DNA from: Slackia exigua ATCC 700122
GTDB taxonomy: Bacteria > Actinomycetota > Coriobacteriia > Coriobacteriales > Eggerthellaceae
Length of the DNA stretch: 64,000 nt
Direction of reading: 5' to 3'
Assembly: GCF_000162875.1 (NCBI RefSeq)
Contig: NZ_GG700630.1
Span: forward strand, 636,015-700,014
The translations under genes were made by a program, and so were the position numbers. Below, one piece after another: positions 33,643 through 42,608 of the stretch; the stretch's first letter is position 1, and each line of letters begins with the position of its first letter. The notes beneath the pieces are model-generated. The model did no database searches, was not told the origin of the DNA, and saw only the letters and a list, made by a program, of their open reading frames with translations.

Positions 33643-33968
33643 GTCTGACCCCTTTCGTGTGCGCCCGCATGCGGGCTCGCGGCGCCGGGCTTCGTGCCGG
33701 CTCTCTCTTACGGCGTGAATACTATCATGCAATTACATTGTGCGCAACCTTTTATCGCGATTCTTGAAGAAGATGCGGAGAGCCCGCGCGTGCCGGCCGG
33801 CATGGCCCGCAACGACGTATGGGGCGGCGAATCGCATGCGATGCGGCGCTGACGGCCGCCCGCGCAACCTGCGGCCGCAGGTTCGCGACGCCGCCGTGCA
33901 CGGCTTCTTGACGCGACGGCGGAATTGCCCGACGATGAGGCTTCTCTGACGAACGAAAGGGCTTTCCC
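33643..33968. other. Divergent promoter region with an 18-base palindrome
   Basis: 326 bases between trxA and the patatin-like gene without a credible coding frame. At 33866-33883 it holds the perfect palindrome AACCTGCGGCCGCAGGTT. An AT-rich patch at 33720-33770 (TGAATACTATCATGCAATTACATTG) probably holds the trxA promoter. Confidence 0.55.
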
Positions 33969-34898
33969 ATGTACGAGGCATATTCACCTGAAACCGTCGG
34001 CGATGCCGCGCCTGCATACGCCGGCAAGGAGCTTACGCGCGCGAACCTCGTCCTTGAAGGCGGCGCGATGCGCGGCCAGTTCACGGCGGGCGTGCTCGAT
34101 TTCCTCATGGATCACGACGTCTGGTGCGAAAACGTCGTCGGCACGAGCGCCGGATCGCTCAACGGCTACGACTATCTGGCCGGCGAAGTCGGGCGCACCT
34201 GCTTCGTCAACGTCAAATACGGCCCCGATCCGCGCTACCTGTCCTTCAACAACTTCGCGCGTTACGGCACGGTGTTCGGCGACGGCTTCGTCTTCGAAGG
34301 CATCCTCGAGACCGATCCTTTCGACGTGGCCGCATTCGAATCGTCGCCCATGAACCTCTATGCCGTGTCGAGCAACATCGAGACCGGGCAGGCCGACTAC
34401 CACCGCATCGAATCCATGGCAGATATCGATTACCTGAAGGCGTCCTGCAGCATGCCTCTCATGACCAAGATCGTGGAGGTGGACGGCAAGAAGCTGCTCG
34501 ACGGCGGCACCTGCGACAGCGTGCCCCTGGGCTTTTCCATGACGCTCGGCGGATCGGGCAAGCATATCGTGGTCCTGACGCGCGACGCGTCGTTCGTGCG
34601 CAAGGAAGAAAAGCTTATGCGCCTGATGGAACGCGTGTATCGCGATCACCCGAAGTTCCTCGAGCGCGTGCGCCATCGCCATGTGGACTACAACTGCACG
34701 TATCGCTGGGCGCGCGAGCTGCACAAGGCGGGGCATGCATTCGTGATCCAGCCGCCCGAGCCCGTGACCATCGGCAATATCGAGCATGACCGGCAGAAGC
34801 TCTTCGACCTGTGGGAACAGGGATACCGCCAGGCCGCGCTGCAGTGGGAGGATTTGAAATCCTACCTTGGAGACGACCTCGGAAAACGCGTCGATTAA
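33969..34898 (+). CDS. Patatin-like phospholipase family protein
   Basis: 309 residues. Patatin signatures are complete: oxyanion loop LEGGAMRGQFTAGVLD (about 22-37), nucleophile GTSAG (about 58-62, Ser in GxSxG) and the catalytic Asp in DGGTCDSVP (about 182). Family members are acyl hydrolases acting on lipids; the YjjU-like bacterial branch has no settled substrate. No signal peptide is seen, so it is predicted to be cytoplasmic or membrane-peripheral. GAACGAAAGG lies upstream of the ATG. A hairpin with TTTT follows at 34990. It precedes an ATP-grasp ligase gene, but the 275-base gap argues against tight co-regulation. Confidence 0.87.
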   Translation: MYEAYSPETVGDAAPAYAGKELTRANLVLEGGAMRGQFTAGVLDFLMDHDVWCENVVGTSAGSLNGYDYLAGEVGRTCFVNVKYGPDPRYLSFNNFARYGTVFGDGFVFEGILETDPFDVAAFESSPMNLYAVSSNIETGQADYHRIESMADIDYLKASCSMPLMTKIVEVDGKKLLDGGTCDSVPLGFSMTLGGSGKHIVVLTRDASFVRKEEKLMRLMERVYRDHPKFLERVRHRHVDYNCTYRWARELHKAGHAFVIQPPEPVTIGNIEHDRQKLFDLWEQGYRQAALQWEDLKSYLGDDLGKRVD

Positions 34899-34899
34899 G

Positions 34900-35145
34900 C
34901 CGCGATGGGGCCGCAGGCCCTTCCTCCGCGGGTGCTGAACCGCGATGGGGCCGCATACCCTTCCTTCGGGAAACCCCTCTTCAGCGACAGCCCTCCCCTT
35001 TCGCGAGGGCTTTTCCCTATAACGACGGCTTTCCCTTTATTCCGTGCGACTCCGCGCGCGGCGAAGACGTGCGCATGCTTCCCGCGTATAATCCCGGAAT
35101 CCGAGAATCCAATCCCGGAGCCTGGAAATCCGTGCGACTCCGCGC
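34900..35145. repeat. Two sets of short direct repeats before the ATP-grasp gene
   Basis: CCGCGATGGGGCCGCA occurs at 34900-34915 and 34940-34955 with similar flanks (CCCTTCCT follows both). TCCGTGCGACTCCGCGC occurs at 35041-35057 and 35129-35145. All lie between two plus-strand genes. Confidence 0.6.
34990..35014 (+). terminator. Short terminator after the patatin-like gene
   Basis: GCCCTC (34990-34995) and GAGGGC (35005-35010) with a 9-base loop, followed by TTTTCCC. The stem is only six bases but GC-rich. Confidence 0.5.
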
Positions 35146-35173
35146 ATACGAACGAAAAAGGATCGAGATCGCC

Positions 35174-36415
35174 ATGAACATCAAGCCCGTCATCTTCGGT
35201 GGAGACATCCTCGCCTACTCCTACGCGCGCTGCATGCACGAGGCCTACGGCGTGCGCAGCCTTGTGATCTGCTCGAACGATGTCAAGATGGTCACCTCGT
35301 CGAAGTTCCTCGATGCGATCGTCGACCACGGGATCGAAGACACCGCCTATCTGCTCGGCCTGGCGAAGAAGACCGTCGCGCAGGTAGCGGCCGCAGGCGA
35401 TATTCCCGTGCTGCTCGGGTCGGGCGACTGGTACGCGCGCTTTCTCTGCGAATACCAAGACGAACTCATCGCGGCATGCGGCGAAGACGCGCGATGCGTC
35501 GTGCCGTACCTGCCCTTGGAGAAGTTCGAAAGCATCATGCATAAAGACGAATTCTACGCCGCCTGCGATCGCGCCGGCGTCGATCGTCCGCTGACCTTCG
35601 AGCTGGACATGTCCACGGCGACCGAGCTGCCGTCCGACGAGGAGCTCGGACTCGGCGGCTATCCCATCATCTGCAAGCCTTCCGACTCCGCAGCCTGGCA
35701 TTATGCGGAATTCCCCGGCAAAGAGAAGGTTGCCGAGATCGCCGATCGCGCCGGTCTCGAGAAGATGTTCGAGGCCATCAAAGGCTCGTCCTACAAAGGA
35801 GGGCTGCTCCTGCAGGACCGCATCCCCGGCGACGACACCGTCATCTACAGCATCACGGTCTTCTGCGACCGCGGCGACGTGCGCATCATCTGCGTCGGCC
35901 ATGTGCTGCTTCAGGATCACGACCCCTCGGCGCTCGGCAATCCCGTCTGCATCATGAGCACCGTGGACGAGCCGTGCCACCGGCATCTGATCGATGCGGC
36001 GACACGCCTGGTCAAGGAATTCGATTATCACGGCTACGGCAATTTCGACGTCATGTACGACGCGCGCAGCGACACGTATCGGTTCCTCGAGATGAACGCC
36101 CGCCCCGGACGCAACTCCTACTACCTCACGCTTGCAGGGGAGAACTTCGTCAAGCCGATCGTCGAGCAGTTCGTGGAGGGAAAGACCGTCGCCAAGCGCG
36201 ACCTCGACCGCCCGTTCCTGTTCAAGGTCGTGCCGACCAAGCTCGTGCGCGACTACGTGGACGAACCGCTCAAATCGAAGGCGCTCGCGCTCGTCGCGCG
36301 CAAGGCGCATGGCTGCCCTACCTTCGGCGCGCGCGACACCTTCGCGCACTGGCTCTGGAGCCATATCACGTATTTCCATTACCTGACGAAGTTCCCGAAG
36401 CACTACCTCAAGTAG
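35174..36415 (+). CDS. ATP-grasp ligase, resembles D-aspartate ligase
   Basis: 413 residues from the ATG at 35174. An N-terminal Rossmann-like part (PVIFGGDILAYSYARCMHEAYG) is followed by ATP-grasp features: GYPIICKPSDS (lysine for ATP), LLLQDRIPGDDTVIY, and the metal-binding segment FLEMNARPGRNSYY. ATP-grasp enzymes join a carboxylate to an amine through an acyl phosphate. The start resembles the D-aspartate ligase of enterococci, which builds peptidoglycan cross-bridges; this is recalled similarity, not a database result. A role in cell-wall cross-bridge or peptide synthesis is plausible, as envelope genes follow on the other strand. The gene is isolated by an upstream region with direct repeats. 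Confidence 0.72.
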   Translation: MNIKPVIFGGDILAYSYARCMHEAYGVRSLVICSNDVKMVTSSKFLDAIVDHGIEDTAYLLGLAKKTVAQVAAAGDIPVLLGSGDWYARFLCEYQDELIAACGEDARCVVPYLPLEKFESIMHKDEFYAACDRAGVDRPLTFELDMSTATELPSDEELGLGGYPIICKPSDSAAWHYAEFPGKEKVAEIADRAGLEKMFEAIKGSSYKGGLLLQDRIPGDDTVIYSITVFCDRGDVRIICVGHVLLQDHDPSALGNPVCIMSTVDEPCHRHLIDAATRLVKEFDYHGYGNFDVMYDARSDTYRFLEMNARPGRNSYYLTLAGENFVKPIVEQFVEGKTVAKRDLDRPFLFKVVPTKLVRDYVDEPLKSKALALVARKAHGCPTFGARDTFAHWLWSHITYFHYLTKFPKHYLK

Positions 36416-36502
36416 CGGAGGGCGCGGTTTGGAAGAATCCGCACTTCGTAGTCCTCGAAAGGCGATCGGAAGCCCCGCCGAGCCCGTGGACCCCGCCGAA
36501 AT

Positions 36503-37816
36503 CTAGGCGAGCTCGTCGGCTTTCCCCGACCGATCGGCTGCGCCGGTCCCGTCGGGCGCGTCGGATCCGCCTGCTCCATCGGCCGTATCGGCCGCGCCGG
36601 ATTCGTCTGCTCCATCGGGCGCATCGGATTCGCCCGCTTCGCCGGACGCATCGGATTCGCCGGACGCATCCGCCCCGGCCTCTTCGTCGTCATGATGGTG
36701 GGCTATAGGGCCGCGACGCCGGTTGTAGTGATGGCGCAGCACCGGTTCGAAGATGCCGAGACGCAGCAGGATGGCGAACGATGCCGCCGCAAGCACGACG
36801 AAGACGATCAGCGCCTTGATGCCCGAGAGGTTGGAGATGACGAACGCGCCGAACGCGAGCATCGCCGTCCAGCCGTAGACGATCAGCACCGACTTACGCA
36901 CCGAGTACCCTTCGCGCAGGAGCTTGTGGTGCAGGTGCTTCGCATCGGCCTGCTGGATAGGCTGATGGTTATGCACGCGCCTGATGATGGCGACGAGCGT
37001 ATCCGCGATGGGAATGGCCGCGATGACGATGGTCGCGACCATGACCACGAGCGTGGACGAGCGGATGACGCCCAGAAGCGAGATGACGCCGAGCATGGCG
37101 CCGAGGAACAGCGATCCCGAATCCCCCATGAAGATGCTCGCGGGATTGAAGTTGTAACGCAAGAACCCGAGGCAGGCGCCCAGGAGCACGACAGCGAACA
37201 TGGCGACTTCGAGGCGGAGCTTGCCCATACCGATGAAGAAGAGCGTGAGCGCGGCGATGCCGACGATGCCCGCGGCCAGACCATCGAGGCCATCCACGAG
37301 ATTGATAACGTTCATGAACGCCACCAGGTAGAACACCGTCAGCGGATACGAAAGCCAACCGAATTCGATATAGCCCGCCCCGAGAGGGTTGTTGATCGAC
37401 GAAAGCAGAACCCCGGACGCGGCGATGATGGAAGCACCGACGATCTGGCCGAGCAGCTTCGTCGAGGGCTTGAGGGACTTCACGTCGTCGACGGCGCCGA
37501 CGAGCATCGTGACCGCGAGACCGACGAGCACGCCCTTGTAATTGACCGCAAGCACCCAGGACGAGCGCTCGAAACCATGCCAGTTCAGCAGATGCTCGGC
37601 GAAGACTTCGAATACGAGCGCCCCGATCACGCCGACGAACATGGCGACGCCGCCCATGCGCGCGACGGGAATCGTGTTGACGCGGCGCGCGCCTGGATAG
37701 TCGATCGCGTTCAGGCGGAACGCGAGCCGCTTGACGACGGGGACCATCAGCAGCGTCACCGCGAGGGAGATGACGCCCAACACCAGAAGGTGCCCGATAT
37801 TTGCGCTGATAATCAC
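36503..37816 (-). CDS. Undecaprenyl-phosphate sugar-1-phosphate transferase (TagO/WecA type)
   Basis: 437 residues with about eleven helices. Family motifs: DDVKSL (about 107), NVINLVDGLDGLA (about 168-180), FMGDSGSLFLG (about 237) and KHLHHKLL (HxHH-like, about 295). The family moves a HexNAc-1-phosphate (usually GlcNAc) from UDP onto undecaprenyl phosphate to start wall teichoic acid or another glycopolymer. A His-rich segment (HHYNRRRGPIAHHHD) and an acidic Asp/Ala/Ser/Gly repeat tail (about 375-437) are unusual additions. It starts with GTG directly after the ATPase stop, so it is part of the exporter operon. Confidence 0.88.
   Translation of the reverse strand: MIISANIGHLLVLGVISLAVTLLMVPVVKRLAFRLNAIDYPGARRVNTIPVARMGGVAMFVGVIGALVFEVFAEHLLNWHGFERSSWVLAVNYKGVLVGLAVTMLVGAVDDVKSLKPSTKLLGQIVGASIIAASGVLLSSINNPLGAGYIEFGWLSYPLTVFYLVAFMNVINLVDGLDGLAAGIVGIAALTLFFIGMGKLRLEVAMFAVVLLGACLGFLRYNFNPASIFMGDSGSLFLGAMLGVISLLGVIRSSTLVVMVATIVIAAIPIADTLVAIIRRVHNHQPIQQADAKHLHHKLLREGYSVRKSVLIVYGWTAMLAFGAFVISNLSGIKALIVFVVLAAASFAILLRLGIFEPVLRHHYNRRRGPIAHHHDDEEAGADASGESDASGEAGESDAPDGADESGAADTADGAGGSDAPDGTGAADRSGKADELA
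36512..36690 (-). repeat. Degenerate tandem repeat coding the acidic tail
   Basis: The DNA coding the C-terminal tail repeats variants of a unit such as GCATCGGATTCGCCGGAC (36646-36663 and again at 36664). Peptide repeats of the form (D/E)SDA-P-GA-D-SG result. Slippage could change the length without a frameshift when units are 9 or 18 bases. Confidence 0.55.
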
Positions 37817-38617
37817 CTAGTTGCGTTTCTCGTAGAATTCGACGGCGGCCTTGATGTCGCCCTCGAAGATGTTGCCGCCCTGCTCAAGCACGATGCCGCG
37901 CTTGCAGAATTCCTTTGCTGAGCTAGACGAATGCGTGACGAACAGCACCGTGACGCGCGAGTCCGAGATGATTTCGCGCACGCGTGCGAGGCACTTGCGC
38001 TGGAACCGGCGGTCGCCGACGGACAGCGCCTCGTCGACAACGAGGATGTCCGGTGCGATGGAGCTCGCGAACGCGAAGCCGAGACGCGCCTTCATGCCGC
38101 TCGAATACGTGCGCATAGGCTGGTCGATATAGTCGCCCAGCTCGGCGAACTCGATGATCTTAGGTTCGAGGTCGCGCAGATCCTGGTTGGAAAGCCCCCA
38201 GAGCTGCCCGCGCAGCGCGATGTTCTCGCGGCCGCTAAGCTGGTAATCGAAGCCGGCGGAAAGCTCGAGCAGGGCGCTTACGCGGCCATGCACGGTGACG
38301 CGGCCGTGCGTCGGATACGCGACGCCGGTGATGATCTTGAGCGCCGTCGACTTGCCGGCGCCGTTGCTGCCCAGAAACGCGACGGCCTCGCCGCGATGAA
38401 TCGTGAACGAAAGGTCTTTGTTGGCGAGGATCTCCTTGTAGGGAATCCTCTTAGAGAACGTGGCCGCGAAGCGCGCCTTGTCGCTCGAGAACAGCTTGTA
38501 CATCTTGGTGACGTGCTCGAACCGAATGGCCACATCGGCTGCGGAATCCTCGTCACGTACCGCAGAGGGGACGACGAATTCCTCGGGCACGGCGATGGCT
38601 GCTTCGTTAGAGGACAT
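37817..38617 (-). CDS. ABC exporter ATPase for cell-surface polysaccharide (TagH/Wzt type)
   Basis: 266 residues. Walker A GSNGAGKST (about 79), the signature YSSGMKARLGFAFA (about 180) and Walker B DILVVDEAL. The extended H region before the signature (LSGRENIALRGQLWG) is typical of the TagH/RfbB group that powers teichoic acid or O-antigen export. It overlaps the permease gene by 11 bases and is followed at once by the sugar-phosphate transferase gene. The C-terminal binding domain found in some Wzt proteins is absent. Confidence 0.9.
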   Translation of the reverse strand: MSSNEAAIAVPEEFVVPSAVRDEDSAADVAIRFEHVTKMYKLFSSDKARFAATFSKRIPYKEILANKDLSFTIHRGEAVAFLGSNGAGKSTALKIITGVAYPTHGRVTVHGRVSALLELSAGFDYQLSGRENIALRGQLWGLSNQDLRDLEPKIIEFAELGDYIDQPMRTYSSGMKARLGFAFASSIAPDILVVDEALSVGDRRFQRKCLARVREIISDSRVTVLFVTHSSSSAKEFCKRGIVLEQGGNIFEGDIKAAVEFYEKRN

Positions 38618-39416
38618 CGGCCACGTCCTTCCTGAGCTTCTTGTAGTTCCACAGCATGACGACGAGCGTCAGAGCGAATGCGATGAGGAAGGGCACGAGC
38701 AGCGACGGCTTGTCCCACAACCAGTACTTATCGCACAGGCAGGCGCGAAACGCCTCGCAGAAGAACGTGACGGGGTTGAATGCGAGGATCTTGGTGACCG
38801 TGTGATACGGAAGGTTGCTCAGATTGTAGATGACGCCCGAGATCCAGAAGAGCGGTTGGGTCGCGGCCTTCAGAAGATTGAGGAAGTCCTTGCTCAAGGC
38901 CGACAACCCCGAGACCATGACCGAGAACATCGTCCAGAACACGAGCATGAGCAGCGACACGGGCACGAGCTGCAACGCGTAGACGGACAGCGCATACCCC
39001 TTCACGACGCACGCGATCAGCAGCAGAGCCATGAGCATCAGGAAGATGATGAACTGCGAAAGCGCATAGAACAGCGATATGGACGAGAGCGGGAAATGGA
39101 TGCGGTTCACGAGGAACGGATAGCGCCGGTATATGTTGGCGCCGGTGTTGAGCAGGTCGCTCATGAAGAACCAGGGAATGAGGCCGCAGGACAGCCAGAG
39201 GATGTACGGGTATTCCGTAACGCCGCTCGAGGCGCGTAGGCCCAGCTCAAGGGCGAACCAGAAGACCGCGATATACGTTACGGGCTTCACGAGCAGCCAA
39301 ATCCAGCCCAGAACGGCGCCGCGCACGGTCTTGTGCAGGTCGATCACCGCGAGGTTCATGATTTGGTTGCGCCACTGCCAGTTCTCCTGCAGTATCTCAC
39401 GCAATGTATTGAGCAT
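38607..39416 (-). CDS. ABC exporter permease for cell-surface polysaccharide (TagG/Wzm type)
   Basis: 269 residues with six helices. The N-terminal segment NLAVIDLHKTVRGAVLGWIW followed by VKPVTYIAVFWFALELG is the ABC2 polysaccharide-export pattern, and FLNLLKAATQPLFWISGVIY is also conserved. It forms the channel for an undecaprenyl-linked glycopolymer made in the cytoplasm. ATG at 39416 is chosen because it gives the normal N-terminus; upstream in-frame ATGs add cysteine-rich junk. First gene of the exporter-transferase operon, divergent from degV. Confidence 0.9.
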   Translation of the reverse strand: MLNTLREILQENWQWRNQIMNLAVIDLHKTVRGAVLGWIWLLVKPVTYIAVFWFALELGLRASSGVTEYPYILWLSCGLIPWFFMSDLLNTGANIYRRYPFLVNRIHFPLSSISLFYALSQFIIFLMLMALLLIACVVKGYALSVYALQLVPVSLLMLVFWTMFSVMVSGLSALSKDFLNLLKAATQPLFWISGVIYNLSNLPYHTVTKILAFNPVTFFCEAFRACLCDKYWLWDKPSLLVPFLIAFALTLVVMLWNYKKLRKDVADVL

Positions 39417-39619
39417 ATGCCGCCGTTCAAACGTGCCCAAGGCGCAAGGCGCCCCCGTCATTTCATAGCTTATGAATGATAGCATTACCGACGCGGAGCG
39501 TGAGCATTTGCAATGCATCTGCAATTCTGCCGTGCATGCGGAACGTATATTAGAATGAACCGTGCGCCCGGCGCCTCGTGCGCGGGCGATTCCTTCGAAC
39601 GCCGCCGGAACGGAGCGTC

Positions 39620-40777
39620 ATGCCAGATTTCATCTCTAAACTCAATCAAAGCGCATCGCAGCTCGCGCGGCAGGCCGCGGCCCTCAAAACCCAGGCCGGA
39701 GACCTCGCCGGAGCCGCATTCGAAGCCGCATCGCGCACCGAATCCGAACGCGGGGGCGAACCCGGCACGGACGCGCGCTACGCCTACGAGACCCCTCTGC
39801 CCGACATCCCCGTCGAAGCGTCGACGGCATCGACCATCCCCCAGCCGATCGACGGCGTCGCGACCGGCGCCGCCCCCGACGCGCGCGCCTGCACGAATTC
39901 CCACGGGGAGAACATCGCCTTCATCGTCGATTCGTGCTGCGACGTGGTGCCGGCCTATAAAGAGAAGTACCCGGTCTTCGTCGTCCCGATGCTCATCAAC
40001 TACCGCGAGGAATCGTTCCTCGACCGCGAGACCATCTCGCCCGCCGAGGTCTTCGCGCGCTTCGACGAGGAGATCCCCAAGACGTCCACGCCGACGCCCG
40101 CCTACGTGCATCGGGCTTTCGAGCGGGTCGAAGCCGCCGGCTTCACGCACGTGATCTGTGTGACCATTTCGTCGGGCCTTTCGTCCACGCATGCGATCTT
40201 CGAAACGGTTTCGCTCAACTTTCCTCATCTGACGTGCGAAATCATCGACACGCTCAACATAGGCGTCGGTTCGGGCATGACGGCGATGCGCGCGATGGAG
40301 CTCTTCGAGCAGGACGTCGCGTTCGCCGATATCGCGCGACGGGCGCGCCGCGTCGCCGCCCAGACGCGCATATTCATCCTGCCCGACACCCTCGAATACC
40401 TGTACAAGGGAGGGCGTATCGGAAAGGCCGTCTATTCGCTCGGAAGCGCGCTCAACCTGCGCCCGCTTATCACCTGCACCCCGAACGACGGCACGTATGC
40501 GGTCATCGGGAAGGCGCGCGGACGCAAGAAATCCATCGCGAAGCTCGTCGAGCTTGCGCAGAAAGGCGTCGATGCGCCGCGGCGCTATCGCGTGGCCATG
40601 GCCGAAGGCATCGCGCGCGAGGAACTCGACGCCCTGCTCGCGCGCGCCCAGGAGTACTTCCCCGATGCGACCGAGGTCATCGATGCCGGAAGCCTCTCTC
40701 CCGCGCTCGTCGTGCATACCGGCCCGGGCCTGCTCGGCATCGTCGTGCAGAACCTCGACGAGCAGCCCGGCCTATAG
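39620..40777 (+). CDS. DegV family fatty-acid-binding protein with long N-terminal extension
   Basis: 385 residues from the ATG at 39620 (GGAG upstream). The DegV core begins near residue 98 (NIAFIVDSCCDV) and includes KTSTPTPAYV, TISSGLSSTHA and LEYLYKGGRIGKA. DegV/FakB proteins hold a fatty acid for phosphorylation by FakA kinase in phospholipid synthesis; no fakA is seen nearby. The first about 95 residues are extra: a helical Gln/Ala-rich stretch and a Pro/Thr-rich linker not normal for the family. It lies 46 bases ahead of ettA. Confidence 0.85.
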   Translation: MPDFISKLNQSASQLARQAAALKTQAGDLAGAAFEAASRTESERGGEPGTDARYAYETPLPDIPVEASTASTIPQPIDGVATGAAPDARACTNSHGENIAFIVDSCCDVVPAYKEKYPVFVVPMLINYREESFLDRETISPAEVFARFDEEIPKTSTPTPAYVHRAFERVEAAGFTHVICVTISSGLSSTHAIFETVSLNFPHLTCEIIDTLNIGVGSGMTAMRAMELFEQDVAFADIARRARRVAAQTRIFILPDTLEYLYKGGRIGKAVYSLGSALNLRPLITCTPNDGTYAVIGKARGRKKSIAKLVELAQKGVDAPRRYRVAMAEGIAREELDALLARAQEYFPDATEVIDAGSLSPALVVHTGPGLLGIVVQNLDEQPGL

Positions 40778-40823
40778 AACCATCCATCCCGCAACGCACA
40801 CCTGATAGAAAGGCGAACACCTC

Positions 40824-42506
40824 ATGGCGGAATTCATCTACCAGATGTACCAGGCGCGCAAGGCGCACGGCGACAAGGTCATCCTGGACGACGTCACGAT
40901 GGCGTTCTACCCCGGCGCCAAGATCGGCGTCGTAGGTCCGAACGGCATGGGCAAGTCCACGCTGCTCAAGATCATGGCGGGCATGGAAGAGGTCTCCAAC
41001 GGAGACGCACGCCTCACCCCAGGCTACAGCGTGGGCATCCTCGAGCAGGAACCGCCGCTCGACGAGACGAAGAACGTCTACGAGAACGTCGAGGCCGCCT
41101 TCGGCGAGACGCTCGCCAAGGTCTCGCGCTTCAACGAGATCGGCATGCTCATGGGCGAGCCCGATGCCGACTTCGACGCGCTCATGGCCGAGATGGGCCG
41201 GCTCCAGGATGAAATCGACGCGGTGAACGGCTGGGATCTGGACAGCCAGATCACGCAGGCCATGGATGCGCTTCAGTGCCCCGACCCCGAAGCGCCCATC
41301 GATATCCTCTCGGGCGGGGAACGCCGCCGCGTCGCGCTCTGCAAGCTGCTGCTCGAAGCACCCGACCTGCTGCTGCTCGACGAGCCCACCAACCATCTGG
41401 ACGCCGAATCGGTGCTGTGGCTCGAGCAGTTCCTGAAGAACTATCAGGGCGCCGTCCTCGCCGTCACGCACGACCGCTACTTCCTGGACAACGTCGCGGA
41501 ATGGATCTGCGAAGTCGACCGCGGAACGCTCTACCCCTACAAGGGCAACTACTCGACCTACCTCGAGACGAAGGCCGCGCGCCTCGCCGCGCAGGGCCAG
41601 CAGGCCGAGAAGCGCGCGAAGAAGATGCGCTCCGAGCTCGAATGGGTGCGCAGCTCTCCGAAGGCCCGCCAGGCGAAGAACAAGGCCCGCCTCGAACGCT
41701 ACGAGCAGATGGCGCGCGAAGCCGCGGCCGCGCAGCGCAACGTCGACTACACCGACATCCATATCCCCGCAGGCCCGCGTCTCGGCAACAAGGTCATCGT
41801 CGCGGAGCACCTGCATAAGGCGTTCGGCGACCGCGTGCTCATCGACGATCTGTCCTTCAATCTGCCGCGCAACGGCATCGTCGGCGTGATCGGCCCGAAC
41901 GGCGTCGGCAAGTCGACCCTGTTCAAGATGATCGTCGGCAAGGAGGGCGTCACGGGCGGATCGCTCGAGATCGGCGAGACCGTCAAGATCTCGTACGTCG
42001 ACCAGATGCGCGCCGGGCTCGACGCGAGCAAGAACGTCTGGGAAGTGGTTTCGGACGGCAACGACTACATGATCGTCGGCGAGTCCGAGATACCGAGCCG
42101 CGCCTATGTGAGCGCGTTCGGCTTCAAGGGATCCGACCAGCAGAAGCCTTCGGACGTCCTGTCCGGCGGCGAGCGGAACCGCCTGAACCTCGCGCTCACG
42201 CTCAAAGAGGGCGGCAATCTGCTGCTGCTCGACGAACCCACCAACGACCTGGATACCGAAACGCTCGAAGGCCTCGAGGAAGCGCTGCTCGCGTTCCCCG
42301 GCTGCGCGGTCATCACCTCGCACGACCGCTGGTTCCTCGATCGCATCGCCACGCATATCCTGGCCTGGGAAGGAACCGACGAGAACCCTGGAGCCTGGCA
42401 TTGGTTCGAAGGCAATTTCGCCGATTACCAGGCAAACCGCACGGAACGCCTGGGCGTCGAGGCCGCCAAGCCCCACCGCTTGCACCGCAAGCTCACGCGC
42501 GACTGA
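40824..42506 (+). CDS. ettA: Energy-dependent translational throttle protein EttA (ABC-F)
   Basis: 560 residues with two ABC ATPase domains and no membrane helices. Walker A motifs GPNGMGKST (about 38) and GPNGVGKST (about 355); signatures LSGGERRRVAL and LSGGERNRLNL; DEPTNHLD and DEPTNDLD. EttA binds the ribosomal E site and slows elongation when ATP is low. Length and the arm between domains (KTRLAAQGQQAEKRAKKM-like basic stretch) match EttA among ABC-F types. It ends 102 bases before the convergent LuxR gene. Confidence 0.93.
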   Translation: MAEFIYQMYQARKAHGDKVILDDVTMAFYPGAKIGVVGPNGMGKSTLLKIMAGMEEVSNGDARLTPGYSVGILEQEPPLDETKNVYENVEAAFGETLAKVSRFNEIGMLMGEPDADFDALMAEMGRLQDEIDAVNGWDLDSQITQAMDALQCPDPEAPIDILSGGERRRVALCKLLLEAPDLLLLDEPTNHLDAESVLWLEQFLKNYQGAVLAVTHDRYFLDNVAEWICEVDRGTLYPYKGNYSTYLETKAARLAAQGQQAEKRAKKMRSELEWVRSSPKARQAKNKARLERYEQMAREAAAAQRNVDYTDIHIPAGPRLGNKVIVAEHLHKAFGDRVLIDDLSFNLPRNGIVGVIGPNGVGKSTLFKMIVGKEGVTGGSLEIGETVKISYVDQMRAGLDASKNVWEVVSDGNDYMIVGESEIPSRAYVSAFGFKGSDQQKPSDVLSGGERNRLNLALTLKEGGNLLLLDEPTNDLDTETLEGLEEALLAFPGCAVITSHDRWFLDRIATHILAWEGTDENPGAWHWFEGNFADYQANRTERLGVEAAKPHRLHRKLTRD

Positions 42507-42555
42507 GGCTGCAGGGGAATCCGTCCGTCAGGCGGCATGCCGCAAGAAGCAGGAT

Positions 42556-42587
42556 AGGGCCAGGGCCGATCGTACGGGGCCGGCCCT
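42556..42587. terminator. Hairpin between convergent ettA and LuxR gene 2
   Basis: AGGGCC (42556-42561) pairs with GGCCCT (42582-42587), enclosing a GC-rich loop that can form a second stem. It lies between two gene ends. No T tract. Confidence 0.45.
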
Positions 42588-42608
42588 TCGACGCTACGGC
42601 CGCATTGC

